A DNA stretch of 64,000 nt from Candidatus Krumholzibacteriota bacterium (GTDB lineage Bacteria > Krumholzibacteriota > Krumholzibacteriia > Krumholzibacteriales > Krumholzibacteriaceae). The notes under the pieces were generated by a model. That model ran no database searches. It was given only the letters and a program-made list of their open reading frames with translations, and was not told the origin of the DNA. A program made the position numbers and the translations under genes. The stretch lies in assembly GCA_016932415.1 (NCBI GenBank), contig JAFGCX010000030.1, positions 4,498-68,497 of the forward strand, read 5' to 3'. Below, one piece after another: positions 34,111-43,470 of the stretch (position 1 is the stretch's first letter; each line of letters starts with the position of its first letter).

Positions 34111-35380
34111 TCGCCCCCGGTTTTCCGAGAAGTTTGAACATCCTTGATTTATATTCCTCGACCCCCGGCTGATCGAAAGGGTTGACGTCGATAAGCCTTC
34201 CAGTGATGGCTACGACGAGTTCGAAAAAGACGAAGAGGTTGCCGATCGCGTCGGGAGTTATCGACGGGATCTGAAGAGTAAGTACGGGAAGGCCTCCGGA
34301 GATATGGGCGGCTCTTGTCCCTTCGAACGCTTTCCTGTTTATCTCGCCGAGGGAACGACCGGAGAGATAGTTGAGATTGTCGAGATCGGACTGTTCTTCC
34401 GGAACGGTGAGGTCTCTTAACGGGTGCGCCGCGACGAGGAATGTCTCGAGGATGTCGCGGGCTCCTTCCTGCAGCAGCTGCCCGAGGGAATGAAGGTCGG
34501 TAGTCATCACGGTCGAGGCGGGAAAGAGGCCCTTGCCGTTCTTCCCTTCCGATTCTCCCGCCAGCTGTTTCCACCACTCGCAGAAAACGGCCAGTTCGGG
34601 GTGGAATGTCGACAGCACCTCTATCGCTGTTCCTTTGTCATGAAGCAGATATCTAATCAGGGCGTACCTGACGGCTATATTCGATTTGTCCAGGGCGGTA
34701 TATCTTTCCAGTCCCGAAGCAGCGCCAGCTATCATTCCGGCAACGGGGATACCGGCGGCTGCGCAGGGGAGAAGCCCGACCGGAGATAGGATACTGAACC
34801 TTCCCCCGACATTTCCCGGGATGTCGAATATCCTCCATCCGTTCTCTACGGCCATCTGGCGAAGCGCCCCGCGGCTCGGATCTGTGATCGCGATGATCCT
34901 GCCGTCGATGCCGTCCCGGCCGAATTTCTCAATCAGTTTTCTTTTCAGCAGCCTGAAGGCTATGGCCGGTTCGGTCGTCGTTCCCGATTTGGAGATGACG
35001 CATATCGAGAATCGTTTTCCATCGAGGTGCGAAAGAAGACGGTCGTGATAACCCGGAGAAAGGTTGTTACCAGCGAAATAGACGGGGAAAGCGGCTTCGG
35101 TCGGAAGAGCCTCGATCGCCGCCCTGGCGCCGAGATAAGATCCTCCGATCCCCACGACGACCAGGCAGTCGTTCTCGTCCTGTATCCGTTTGCCGGTTTC
35201 GGTGATACTGGCCAGATCGCGTTCAGGAGTGGCGGGAAGATCGAGCCACCCGAGCATCTCTCTGCCGGCGCCCTCTCTTTTCAGCAGGGAGTCGAGCGCT
35301 TCGATGGCCGACGGCATACGCGCGTCGAAATCGGCCTTGTCTATGTAGGAAAAGAGGTTTTCAGCATCGAGAGTTATCAC
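34103..35380 (-). CDS. pgi: Glucose-6-phosphate isomerase
   Basis: 425 residues from GTG at 35380, with AAAGGAG at good spacing. VVGIGGSYLGARAAIEAL and CVISKSGTTTEPAIAF are the phosphosugar-binding motifs; the catalytic Glu lies in the NVGGRFS region, and His/Lys in the C-terminal half. It interconverts glucose-6-phosphate and fructose-6-phosphate in glycolysis and gluconeogenesis. The length fits the short bacterial type (about 420-450), not the 550-residue enterobacterial one. Confidence 0.94.
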   Translation of the reverse strand: MITLDAENLFSYIDKADFDARMPSAIEALDSLLKREGAGREMLGWLDLPATPERDLASITETGKRIQDENDCLVVVGIGGSYLGARAAIEALPTEAAFPVYFAGNNLSPGYHDRLLSHLDGKRFSICVISKSGTTTEPAIAFRLLKRKLIEKFGRDGIDGRIIAITDPSRGALRQMAVENGWRIFDIPGNVGGRFSILSPVGLLPCAAAGIPVAGMIAGAASGLERYTALDKSNIAVRYALIRYLLHDKGTAIEVLSTFHPELAVFCEWWKQLAGESEGKNGKGLFPASTVMTTDLHSLGQLLQEGARDILETFLVAAHPLRDLTVPEEQSDLDNLNYLSGRSLGEINRKAFEGTRAAHISGGLPVLTLQIPSITPDAIGNLFVFFELVVAITGRLIDVNPFDQPGVEEYKSRMFKLLGKPGANG

Positions 35381-35400
35381 TTCTTGCTCCTTTACGCGCG

Positions 35401-37068
35401 TCAGGAAATTGCCTTTTCAGTAAGACGCATCGTTTCTTCCGTATGCCTGACGACTTCTTCGCGCAGGCTGACAGCTTTGTCCATCGTCTCTTTCTTGAAT
35501 TTTTCGTCTATTATCCCTGGAAGGTTTATCATTACGTTGAGATAGGCGCCTTCGGCCGCCGTTCTTGCCGTAAGGGCGGCGACGCCGGCGTCGCTGACGG
35601 AGTTCCTGTTTCCTTTCTCCGCCACTATCCTGGCTAGTTCCGCCGCTTTCATCGAGCGCTCAAGCACTCCGAGAGGGATAAGAGTCGCTTCCTTCGTCAT
35701 CTCTTCTATCGCGGCGTCGCGGGCGGCTTTTTCCTCGTCCGTCTTTTTCTTCATCCTCATCGCTTCCATCACTCTGTTGAAAGCGTCAGTGTCGCGGTCG
35801 ACATCGGCGAGGAACTGGTCCTTGAGCTGCTGTGCCTGGAGGCTCACTTCCTCCATCTCCCCGAACGCCTCCTCGTACCCTTTCTTCCCATGGGTCAGAG
35901 CTCCGACCATCGCCGAAAGGGCCCCGCTGAGCGCTCCGCAGAGGGCGGCGACGCTTCCACCGCCGGGAGCGGGGGCATCGGTGGAGAGGATGTCGCAGAA
36001 CCTGACCGCTGACATCGCTACAAGGCTGTCTTTCCTTTTGAACTGGTACTCGATGATCTTTTTGTCCGCTTCGAACGGGTAGAGATCGCTGAGTCCCATC
36101 GAGAGGTTCGCTATATGGATCAGTTCCGATTCAGGCACGCCGGTGAGTCTGCCCATCTTTTTCAGATAATATCTTCCCGCTTCCACCATCGCGGCGAGGG
36201 GGATCAATCCGACCAGTTCGCTTCCCGTGACCCTCGCTCCGTGTTCAGCGGCTATCCTCGAGCATTCGTCAAAGACGAGATGGGGAGGGGTGACTTTGTA
36301 GTTGGTCAGGTTGATCGATACCTGGGCCCTTCCGAAATCATCCATGTACCATCCGACAGCCTTGCATTCCCTGAAAAGGCCCTTTTCGCGAAGAGCATTT
36401 CCCTTTTCGTCACGGGCTATCTTGTTACCTTCGTCTCTTTTCAGGCGGCCTTTCTCCCTGATTGCGAAAGCGATCTCTTTCGCCACGGCGGTGTCGCGGG
36501 TATTGAGGTTGACATTGTAGGCGATCAGGAACTCCCTGGCGCTTACCGCTGTCGCTCCCGCGCCGGGCAGGAACTCGGCCGGACCGCAATCAGGTTTCCA
36601 CTCGGGATCTTTCAGTTTCTTGCTCAGTCCTTCGTACTCGCCCGCGCGCACGTCGGCGAGATTACGCCGCTCAGGCCTCGACGCGGCGTACTCATAGAAA
36701 TAGACGGGGATACCAAGCTGGTCGCCGACTCGTTTGCCGAGGCGGCGGGCCAGTTCGACGCAGTCGTCCATGGTGACTCCCGTGACGGGGACGAAGGGGC
36801 ACACGTCTGTCGCGCCCATGCGGGCGTGCGCGCCGGAGTGGGTCGACATGTCGATCACCTCGGCGGCTTTTTTTATCGTCCTGAAAGCCGCTTCCACGAC
36901 CTCGTCAGGGGGGCCTATCATCGTTACTACAGTCCTGTTGGTGTCTTTTCCCGGATCGACATCGAGCAGGAGTACTCCATCGACGCCCCTGATCTCGTTT
37001 GTAATGAGGTCGATCTTGGCCATATCACGGCCTTCACTGAAGTTGGGTACGCATTCGACCAGTCTCAT
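35401..37068 (-). CDS. ftcD: Bifunctional glutamate formiminotransferase / formiminotetrahydrofolate cyclodeaminase
   Basis: About 555 residues from ATG 37068, chosen because AAGGAG precedes it and MRLVECVPNFSEGRD is the conserved start; a longer frame adds a non-conserved tail. Residues ~1-330 are the formiminotransferase (TNRTVVTMIG, HSGAHARMGATDVCPFVPV). Residues ~355-555 are the cyclodeaminase (APAPGGGSVAALCGALSGAL). Together they move the formimino group from formiminoglutamate to tetrahydrofolate and release ammonia. With hutH at 13.3 kb this indicates histidine degradation feeding folate C1 pools. Confidence 0.95.
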   Translation of the reverse strand: MRLVECVPNFSEGRDMAKIDLITNEIRGVDGVLLLDVDPGKDTNRTVVTMIGPPDEVVEAAFRTIKKAAEVIDMSTHSGAHARMGATDVCPFVPVTGVTMDDCVELARRLGKRVGDQLGIPVYFYEYAASRPERRNLADVRAGEYEGLSKKLKDPEWKPDCGPAEFLPGAGATAVSAREFLIAYNVNLNTRDTAVAKEIAFAIREKGRLKRDEGNKIARDEKGNALREKGLFRECKAVGWYMDDFGRAQVSINLTNYKVTPPHLVFDECSRIAAEHGARVTGSELVGLIPLAAMVEAGRYYLKKMGRLTGVPESELIHIANLSMGLSDLYPFEADKKIIEYQFKRKDSLVAMSAVRFCDILSTDAPAPGGGSVAALCGALSGALSAMVGALTHGKKGYEEAFGEMEEVSLQAQQLKDQFLADVDRDTDAFNRVMEAMRMKKKTDEEKAARDAAIEEMTKEATLIPLGVLERSMKAAELARIVAEKGNRNSVSDAGVAALTARTAAEGAYLNVMINLPGIIDEKFKKETMDKAVSLREEVVRHTEETMRLTEKAIS

Positions 37069-37174
37069 TTTAATTATCACTCCTTGTCTTGTGACCGGAT
37101 ATCTGGCAATATGTGGGAAGGATAATTGCATAGCGCTGACAGGTCAAGAGGGTTTGAACACGGAAGAGTCTAAT

Positions 37175-37954
37175 ATGAGATTTTATCTCAGCGTACCGCT
37201 GGATAAGCTGGAGGAAAAAATCGATTTCGTCAGAAAGGAAGGGTTCCTTCCCGAAGTAAGGATGACGAATGTCGATCATATGATGAGTATATCGTCCGAG
37301 ACGCTTTCGCGGATCAGGAAGACGCTCTCATCCTTTTCATTCACGCCTCTTACACATGGACCTTTTTTCGGGGTCGATGTGGCTGGAATAGACAGGAATA
37401 TCTCGGAATATTCCGTCCGGTGCCTGATCCACGGGCTTGAGATCACAGCCGCTATCGGCGGGGGAATAATGGTTATGCATACCGGATACCTTCCCCAGTT
37501 CTCAACCGGGGGCAGAAGGCATTGGTTCAGGAACTGGTCGGAGAGGATGCCTGAAGTCCTGGAGAAAGCGGAAGAACTCGGCGTGATGATCGCCCTGGAG
37601 AACACGTGGGACGACAGGCCGGAGATCCTCGAACATCTGGCCGGACTGCTTCCGGGCGACAATGTGAGATTCTGCCTCGATACGGGACATGTCAACACGT
37701 TCTCTCATCTTCCGCTGAAGAAATGGTGGGACGCCATCGGAGACAGGGTAGTAGTGATCCATCTGCATGATAATGACGGCTCATCAGACGATCATCTCCT
37801 TCCAGGCAACGGCACATTTGATTTTTCCGAACTGGCCGGGTATCTTAAGACTCTGGATGACATCCCTCTTCTGGACCTCGAGGTAGATCTGGCTGACGCG
37901 GCTAAAGCTAAAGAATATCTTGCCGGGATCTTTTCCCGGATTTGGCGGAGGTGA
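37175..37954 (+). CDS. Xylose-isomerase-like TIM-barrel protein (sugar phosphate isomerase/epimerase family)
   Basis: About 259 residues from the ATG at 37175; the longer open frame upstream is the antisense of ftcD and is ignored. The AP_endonuc_2 fold is shown by LTHGPFFGVD, VMHTGYLPQ, LGVMIALENTWDD, RFCLDTGHVN and VIHLHDNDG, with metal-binding Glu, Asp and His in order. The reaction is unknown; relatives include epimerases, dehydratases and endonuclease IV. It ends two bases before the rmuC start. Confidence 0.8.
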   Translation: MRFYLSVPLDKLEEKIDFVRKEGFLPEVRMTNVDHMMSISSETLSRIRKTLSSFSFTPLTHGPFFGVDVAGIDRNISEYSVRCLIHGLEITAAIGGGIMVMHTGYLPQFSTGGRRHWFRNWSERMPEVLEKAEELGVMIALENTWDDRPEILEHLAGLLPGDNVRFCLDTGHVNTFSHLPLKKWWDAIGDRVVVIHLHDNDGSSDDHLLPGNGTFDFSELAGYLKTLDDIPLLDLEVDLADAAKAKEYLAGIFSRIWRR

Positions 37955-37956
37955 CT

Positions 37957-39258
37957 GTGATTGATATACCGGGCTGGGTGACCGCCCTTCTTCTGGCGGT
38001 AAATATCGTTCTTCTTCTGGTGATCCTGCGGAAAAACTCAGGTGCGGGTGCCGGGAGCCAGCAGGGAGAGATACGGGAAGAGTTCCGCCGGTCGAGGGAC
38101 GAATCGGCGACGATGTCGAAAAATCTCAGGGAAGAGATCGGCAGGATACAGAAAGATACGACAGAAACTCTTGTGAAGACCCTTGACGGGATAGGCAGGA
38201 GCCAGACCGGCCAGCTCGAGATCGTCTCTAAGCGGATCTCGGAACTCACCGAATCAAACGAGAATACCATCGCCCGCCTTCGTTCGACAGTAGACGAGAA
38301 GCTGAGGGAGATGCAGGATAGCAACGAGAAGAGACTCGACAGGATGCGCGAGACTGTCGACGAGAAGCTCCAGTCCACTCTTGAGAAAAGACTGGGGGAA
38401 TCGTTCAACCTGGTAAGCGAACGGCTCGAGGCTGTTCAGCGCGGGCTTGGCGAGATGCAGAACCTGGCGACCGGGGTAGGAGACCTTCAGAAAAGCCTTA
38501 CGAACGTCAAGACAAGAGGTGTCTGGGGAGAGGTTCAGCTCGGAGCGATTCTCGAACAGATCCTCACTACCGATCAGTACGAGAAGAATGTTAAGACGAA
38601 AGCGGACTCGGCGGAACTGGTCGAGTTCGCTATAAAACTTCCTGGTCCGGACGATCGACCGCAGGAGTACGTCTATCTTCCGATAGATTCGAAGTTCCCG
38701 CAGGAGGATTATATAAGGCTGGTCGACGCTTCCGAAAAGGGAAATGCTGACGAAGTGCAAAAAGCCGTAGTATCTCTCATGCGGGTCGTGCACAGCTTTG
38801 CCAGAGATATCCGGGACAAGTATCTCGACCCGCCCCGCACGACCGATTTCGCCATCATGTTTCTTCCGACCGAAGGGCTGTACGCCGAAGTCCTGAGGCA
38901 GGCTGGCGAGGTGGAGAAGCTTCAGAACGAATACAGGATCGTAGTAGCCGGGCCGACGACACTGACCGCGATCCTGAGCAGTCTCAGGATGGGATTCAGG
39001 ACGCTGGCGATAGAAAAACGCTCCAGCGAGGTCTGGAAGATCCTCAGCGCCGTAAAGACGGAGTTCGGAAGGTTCGGCGAAGTGCTCGCCAGGGTCAAAC
39101 GCCAGCTCAGCGCCGCTTCGAACACGATCGAGCAGACAGACGTGAGGACGAGGCAGATGAACAGGAAACTCAGGCAGGTCGAGGAACTGCCAGCAGGAGA
39201 GGCTTCAGATATTCTTGAACTCGAACCTGGCGATATCGAAGACGATCCGGAAGTATAG
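37957..39258 (+). CDS. rmuC: RmuC-like DNA recombination protein
   Basis: About 433 residues. A GTG at 37957 is chosen because GGAGG ends five bases before it and it directly follows the upstream stop; a TTG at 37942 is the alternative. An N-terminal membrane helix (VTALLLAVNIVLLLVIL) is followed by a long coiled coil (~35-170) and the RmuC domain (RGVWGEVQLGAILEQIL, YLPIDSKFPQEDY, FLPTEGLYAEVL). RmuC limits recombination at inverted repeats in E. coli and has a PD-(D/E)XK-like core. Confidence 0.9.
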   Translation: MIDIPGWVTALLLAVNIVLLLVILRKNSGAGAGSQQGEIREEFRRSRDESATMSKNLREEIGRIQKDTTETLVKTLDGIGRSQTGQLEIVSKRISELTESNENTIARLRSTVDEKLREMQDSNEKRLDRMRETVDEKLQSTLEKRLGESFNLVSERLEAVQRGLGEMQNLATGVGDLQKSLTNVKTRGVWGEVQLGAILEQILTTDQYEKNVKTKADSAELVEFAIKLPGPDDRPQEYVYLPIDSKFPQEDYIRLVDASEKGNADEVQKAVVSLMRVVHSFARDIRDKYLDPPRTTDFAIMFLPTEGLYAEVLRQAGEVEKLQNEYRIVVAGPTTLTAILSSLRMGFRTLAIEKRSSEVWKILSAVKTEFGRFGEVLARVKRQLSAASNTIEQTDVRTRQMNRKLRQVEELPAGEASDILELEPGDIEDDPEV

Positions 39259-39327
39259 GGGTGCTTGTCTTTTATTGAGTTTTGTGACGAGGAGGATGGA
39301 ACAAAATCATATCAATAGGGGGATGAT

Positions 39328-40005
39328 ATGAAGGTATCTGATTATTTTGCCGCCCGATCTGTCAGGGCGACGGGGGTCGTGACTTTCTTTCTTTTCGCGG
39401 CGGGGTGCGCCGCTCCATTTTCAGATTTTCAGAGCGCTAGGACTGTGGGCCGCGGCAAGGCGGAGATAACGGGGCATTACTGCGCCGCCTCTGTATCGGG
39501 AGAAAAGCTCCAGGACCAGCTGGGAGTCCAGGCCGGTATGGGGATATCGGACAGGGCTGATCTGCGGGTGAGGTACGAGAATATAAATCCCGTCGGCAGT
39601 AGTATCGATCCGATCGGGGCCTTTGGATTCGGTCCGAAATGGGCTCTCGATCCCGATCATGTCGCCTTCTATCTGCCGGTCGGATTCGCTTTTGGCGAGC
39701 ACGTGGAATCATCAAAAACATGGGAGGTCCACCCGACCCTTCTTACGACGCAGAAACTCGGCAGCAGCGTCGAGATAAACATCTCTTTGAAACTTCTGCT
39801 AGGCCTTGACGACCAGGCTCCCGATCACAGGGTAGCGGCAAATGTCGGGCTCGGCATAGGTCCGGACAGGACCTGGCTTCTTTTAAGACCGGAGGCCGGA
39901 ATAATGTTTAGCACAGGAGGAGGAGACCCTTTCTATCATTTCGGAATAGGGATATCATTTTCGGGAACGGACAAGAGACGTTCGGAAATGATCAGGGAAG
40001 AATGA
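39328..40005 (+). CDS. Predicted outer-membrane lipoprotein of unknown function
   Basis: 225 residues. The signal peptide ends at a lipobox-like FAAGC (Cys27). The rest alternates short beta strands with Gly and aromatic residues (VGLGIGPDRTWLLLRPEAGIMF) and is typical of small outer-membrane beta-barrel-like proteins. No named family was recognised. It is 32 bases upstream of the selenoprotein gene and may be co-transcribed with it. Confidence 0.7.
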   Translation: MKVSDYFAARSVRATGVVTFFLFAAGCAAPFSDFQSARTVGRGKAEITGHYCAASVSGEKLQDQLGVQAGMGISDRADLRVRYENINPVGSSIDPIGAFGFGPKWALDPDHVAFYLPVGFAFGEHVESSKTWEVHPTLLTTQKLGSSVEINISLKLLLGLDDQAPDHRVAANVGLGIGPDRTWLLLRPEAGIMFSTGGGDPFYHFGIGISFSGTDKRRSEMIREE

Positions 40006-40037
40006 TCATCAGGCGATGCCCTGGGTGAGGAGAAAAA

Positions 40038-40274
40038 ATGCGGATATCGATAACGTATTGCGTTGTATGAGACTACCTGCCATATGCTTCCCGTGTGGAA
40101 GAGGAGTTGAGATCGGCATTTCAAGGAATCGAGGTCAAGCTCGTCGAAAGCGGCGGGGGAGTCTTCGATGTCAAGTTCGATGGCAGACTGATCTTCAGCA
40201 AGAAAAGTACGAAGGAGAACAGGTTTCCTGAAAGCGGCGAGATCACAAGACTGGTCGAGGCGCAGATCGGTTGA
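40038..40274 (+). CDS. SelW-like (Rdx family) selenoprotein with in-frame UGA
   Basis: The frame from ATG 40038 (GAGGAG six bases upstream) to TGA 40272-40274 is open for 78 codons except one TGA at 40068-40070. It sits in YCVV-U-DYLPYASRVEEEL, the CxxU redox motif of SelW/SelT/SelH-type thioredoxin-fold proteins. The C-terminal part GGGVFDVKFDGRLIFSKK and RFPESGEI matches the family. A bacterial SECIS candidate lies just after the UGA. It is probably a small cytoplasmic thiol/selenol redox protein with unknown partner. Standard gene finding would miss it because of the internal stop. Confidence 0.88.
40087..40101 (+). promoter_or_regulatory. Candidate bacterial SECIS apical hairpin
   Basis: CTTCC (40087-40091) pairs with GGAAG (40097-40101) around the loop CGTGT. 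The loop begins 22 bases after the UGA, inside the usual 16-37-base range, and has a G in its first two positions, as bacterial SECIS elements need for SelB binding. Confidence 0.55.
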
Positions 40275-40280
40275 AAGGTC

Positions 40281-40763
40281 ATGGGTGGTAACAAAATAGA
40301 ATTCAAGCCGATCGGGCTCGTGCGTACGCCGTTCCAGCATGTAAGCGGGATGCCGATACAGGCTTCTCGTTCCGGGGGCGCGGAGGGGACCGTCGAGGTC
40401 TTCGACGAATACGCCGGCGGGCTTGCCGACCTCGACGGATTTTCACATATAATCCTTCTCTATCATCTTCACATGTCAGAGGGGTACAGTCTCAAGGTGA
40501 TCCCCTTTCTCGATGATCAGCCAAGGGGGCTTTTCGCGACGCGCGCCCCAAGGCGTCCCAATCCGATAGGGCTGTCGGTGGTTCGGCTCGTGGGAATCGA
40601 TGGAAGGATAATCTCTGTCGTCGACGTCGATATGCTAGACCGGACGCCTCTGCTCGATATCAAGCCTTTCGTCGGAGAGTTCGATTCCCGCCAGGACCTG
40701 AAGACCGGCTGGCTCGAGGAAGCGGGAAAGAAAAATATCAGATCGGATGAAAGGTTCAGGTAG
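40281..40763 (+). CDS. trmO: TrmO/TsaA-family tRNA methyltransferase
   Basis: 160 residues, starting six bases after the selenoprotein stop. The UPF0066/TrmO signature includes FKPIGLVRTPF, LDGFSHIILLYHLH and ATRAPRRPNPIGLSVVRLVG. The family uses SAM to N6-methylate t6A37 in tRNA-Thr(GGU) in E. coli; many bacterial members are short single-domain forms like this one. Its target here is inferred. Confidence 0.9.
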   Translation: MGGNKIEFKPIGLVRTPFQHVSGMPIQASRSGGAEGTVEVFDEYAGGLADLDGFSHIILLYHLHMSEGYSLKVIPFLDDQPRGLFATRAPRRPNPIGLSVVRLVGIDGRIISVVDVDMLDRTPLLDIKPFVGEFDSRQDLKTGWLEEAGKKNIRSDERFR

Positions 40764-40914
40764 AAATGAGTGGCCGGTCACGGGAAGGGAGATAAGGAAC
40801 AGGGAGAGATTTTAGGGAGGATTATGCCATTTGCAGGATCTGTCTTCGAGGGGCAGATTATCCTTGCAGAGGGGAAATCCATCGAATATTATTTCATTTA
40901 TATATCTTCTCCGT

Positions 40915-40941
40915 TTGACATCAATAACGGAGTACTATATT
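40915..40941 (+). promoter_or_regulatory. Candidate promoter of the MFS gene
   Basis: A perfect TTGACA (40915-40920) with TATATT (40936-40941), spacer 15 bases, lies 60 bases upstream of the MFS start in an AT-rich stretch. Confidence 0.45.
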
Positions 40942-40999
40942 GTCTTGCGAATGCGTGGAGAATGATGAGTAGCAACTTTTTTACGGAGGTAGCGGTTTT

Positions 41000-42481
41000 A
41001 TGGAACTTGTTCAGAAAAGACTAAACGACTCCAAGGCGCTGAGATGGATGGTGCTGATACTGATAAGCACGCTGCTCTTTTCGACATACTGGTTCCAGGA
41101 TTGCATGGGCCCGCTGAAGGGTCTGATGGAGAGCCAGCTCGGATTCGACAGCAGCCAGTTCGGCACGATAGTGGCATCTACGACCTGGGCCAACCTCGCT
41201 CTGATGATCATTCTCGGCGGAATGGCTCTCGATAAGTGGGGGATCCGTAAGACAGGTACGTTTTTCGCGATCCTTGCCGGAATCGGAGCTTTCATAGTCG
41301 CTCTTGCCAGTGCCGGAAAGTTCGGTACGAACGAGAAGACCATGATGATATGGATGATGATCGGAAGGATCCTCTTCGGTACCGGTCTTGAGACGGTATG
41401 CGTAATGGTGTCGAGGACGATCGTCAAATGGTTCAAGGGGTACGAACTGGCCCTCGCGATGGCGATAAATGTCGGCTTCGGACGTCTCGGTTCAGCCGGC
41501 GCCAACTTCTTCGGCGTCGATATCGCCGGAGGTAACGTATCGACGGGACTGCTTTTCGCCGCTTCCCTGGTCGGGATTTCGGTCATTGCTTTCCTCGCAT
41601 ATCTGATGTTCGATGTCAAGTTCGACAAGAGAGAACTTGAGATCACCGGGAAGGTCGAATCTTCCGGAGATTCCCAGTTCAAATTCAGCGATCTTGGAAA
41701 ACTTCTTACCGATAATTCTTTCATGTTTATCGCCCTTCTCTGCGTCGCTTTTTACGCGGCTGTCTTCCCATTCGTCATGTACGCCCCCGATCTTCTGATC
41801 AACAAGTTCGGGTTCACGAGCACCCTGCCTGATATGGCGGGGATGGGGTTCTGGATGAAGGTGAAGGAATTCTTCCATAACGGTCCGAAGGTGACGAGCC
41901 TTATCCCTCTCGGGACGATCCTCTTTACCCCTGTTTTTGGATCAGTCGTGGACAAGAAGGGAAAGGCTGCTACCCTGATGATCCTCGGGTCATTTCTTCT
42001 GATTTTCGCGCACCTTTCGCTATCGGTCTTCAACAGCGTTACGCTCGGGTACTTCGGTCTTCTCGCCCTGGGAATAGCTTTTTCCCTTGTTCCCGCCGCG
42101 ATGTGGCCTTCGGTCGCCAAGATCGTCGCTGAAAACCGTCTGGGCACGGCGTACGCGACGATGTTTACCATACAGAACTATGGTCTGGCCGCCTTCTTCT
42201 GGGGAATAGGCAAGGTCCTCGATCTGGTCAATCCTAAGATCGTCGCCCAGATTCAGAGTACAAGGGACAATCTCCTTGAGCAGGGAGTCTCGATGCAGGA
42301 GATCCCGGCGAGGATCGACGCGCTCAAACTCTCTGGAGAGATACCTCCATATAACTACACCTACCCGATACTGATGCTTGTCGGGCTCGGGATCATTTCG
42401 ATATTCCTCGCCTACCAGCTCAAGAGGGCTGACAAGAGGCAGGGATATGGCCTTGAGATGCCGACCGGTCACCAGATGTAG
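41000..42481 (+). CDS. Major facilitator superfamily transporter
   Basis: 493 residues after ACGGAGGTAGCGG. Twelve membrane spans. MFS loop motif A appears as GGMALDKWGIRKTG and again as GSVVDKKGKAA in the second half. The arrangement resembles the MFSD1-like group of bacterial carriers, some of whose relatives move dipeptides, but the substrate cannot be told from sequence. It has its own promoter and terminator, so it is a single-gene unit. Confidence 0.85.
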   Translation: MELVQKRLNDSKALRWMVLILISTLLFSTYWFQDCMGPLKGLMESQLGFDSSQFGTIVASTTWANLALMIILGGMALDKWGIRKTGTFFAILAGIGAFIVALASAGKFGTNEKTMMIWMMIGRILFGTGLETVCVMVSRTIVKWFKGYELALAMAINVGFGRLGSAGANFFGVDIAGGNVSTGLLFAASLVGISVIAFLAYLMFDVKFDKRELEITGKVESSGDSQFKFSDLGKLLTDNSFMFIALLCVAFYAAVFPFVMYAPDLLINKFGFTSTLPDMAGMGFWMKVKEFFHNGPKVTSLIPLGTILFTPVFGSVVDKKGKAATLMILGSFLLIFAHLSLSVFNSVTLGYFGLLALGIAFSLVPAAMWPSVAKIVAENRLGTAYATMFTIQNYGLAAFFWGIGKVLDLVNPKIVAQIQSTRDNLLEQGVSMQEIPARIDALKLSGEIPPYNYTYPILMLVGLGIISIFLAYQLKRADKRQGYGLEMPTGHQM

Positions 42482-42525
42482 ATCGGATTGAATAAGAATA
42501 AAGAATCGTCGATCGGATGATTCGA

Positions 42526-42561
42526 AGCGGAACGGAGGTCAGCTCCGTTCCGCTTTTTTTT
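42526..42561 (+). terminator. Intrinsic terminator of the MFS gene
   Basis: A 12-bp perfect stem (42526-42537 with 42543-42554) has a 5-base loop and an eight-T run at 42554-42561. Confidence 0.93.
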
Positions 42562-42695
42562 CACTGCCACTGGTCAGGGAGTGTTTTTGCAGGTTTTTTA
42601 TTAGACCTCGGGCCACGGAAATTGTATTCTGATACTGTCTGCCCCGCTCTGGAAAGGTGCGGAATGCTCTGGTCCGGTAAAAGGAGGAGGATACG

Positions 42696-43460
42696 ATGAT
42701 CAGACGGCGAGCAATACTCTTTCTCACCATGCTATTTTTCCTATCGATGATGATCACGAGCACTCCCTCGATATCCTTGGCCGGGACGGCCTTCGACATG
42801 GATAATCTCAGGCTGGATCTTGGCGGTGGGCTCAGCTTCTACAGGATGTCGAGGATCAATGACGAATATATAGAATGGATATCTGGCGCAATCGGCATCT
42901 TTGATGAAAAGATCGAGCGGGGACCAGCCCTGTCGGGAACGATCGGATATCGGATCATGCCCAGGGTCTCGCTAGATATCGGGCTGACTTTTCTGCGTGG
43001 AATAAGCGCCAACGATTCGCAGGTCGAATGGCAGGATCTCTATGGAGACGCGCATTATTATGATTTCGAATCGGAACTGAGGACTTCTCTTCTGGCAACA
43101 GAGATCAAGGCTAAATATTATTTCCCGTTCGATGGCGTGGAACTCTTCGCCGGGGGAGGGATAGCGTGGTGCCATGGAAAGACCATCATAGATGTCGGAT
43201 ACGAAAATCTCGGTCCGGAAGGTTATAAGTTCACTTCAAATGGTCTCGGGTTTGTAGCCTCGCTCGGGGGATTCTGGGAGATCTACAGGCCGGTATCGTT
43301 TTTCTATGAAGCCGGTTACAGGTTTTACAGGACAGGAGACCTCAAGGACAGCAACGGCAAGAGGTGGAAGTTGGACGTTCTCGAAGATGCCCCGGTGATG
43401 AATCTTGATTTCAGCGGATATTTTTTCGCCGGCGGGATCTCGATCTCTCTTTCAAGGTAG
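42696..43460 (+). CDS. Outer-membrane beta-barrel protein
   Basis: 254 residues with AAAGGAGGAGG upstream. A signal peptide ending near SLAG is followed by alternating amphipathic strands with Gly and aromatic residues (LDLGGGLSFYRMS, GTIGYRIMPRVSLDIGLTF, VELFAGGGIAWCHG) of the OmpA/OMP_b-brl type, and the last residues are GGISISLSR. The function is unknown. Confidence 0.75.
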   Translation: MIRRRAILFLTMLFFLSMMITSTPSISLAGTAFDMDNLRLDLGGGLSFYRMSRINDEYIEWISGAIGIFDEKIERGPALSGTIGYRIMPRVSLDIGLTFLRGISANDSQVEWQDLYGDAHYYDFESELRTSLLATEIKAKYYFPFDGVELFAGGGIAWCHGKTIIDVGYENLGPEGYKFTSNGLGFVASLGGFWEIYRPVSFFYEAGYRFYRTGDLKDSNGKRWKLDVLEDAPVMNLDFSGYFFAGGISISLSR

Positions 43461-43470
43461 GATATTCTTC

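Noticed and set aside
36734-37174. N-terminal extension of the TIM-barrel gene
   Set aside because: It is the antisense of ftcD; the conserved fold starts at the ATG at 37175.
40770-41024. 84-codon ORF before the MFS gene
   Set aside because: It covers a promoter (TTGACA/TATATT) and the MFS ribosome site, overlaps the MFS start, and has no recognisable sequence.
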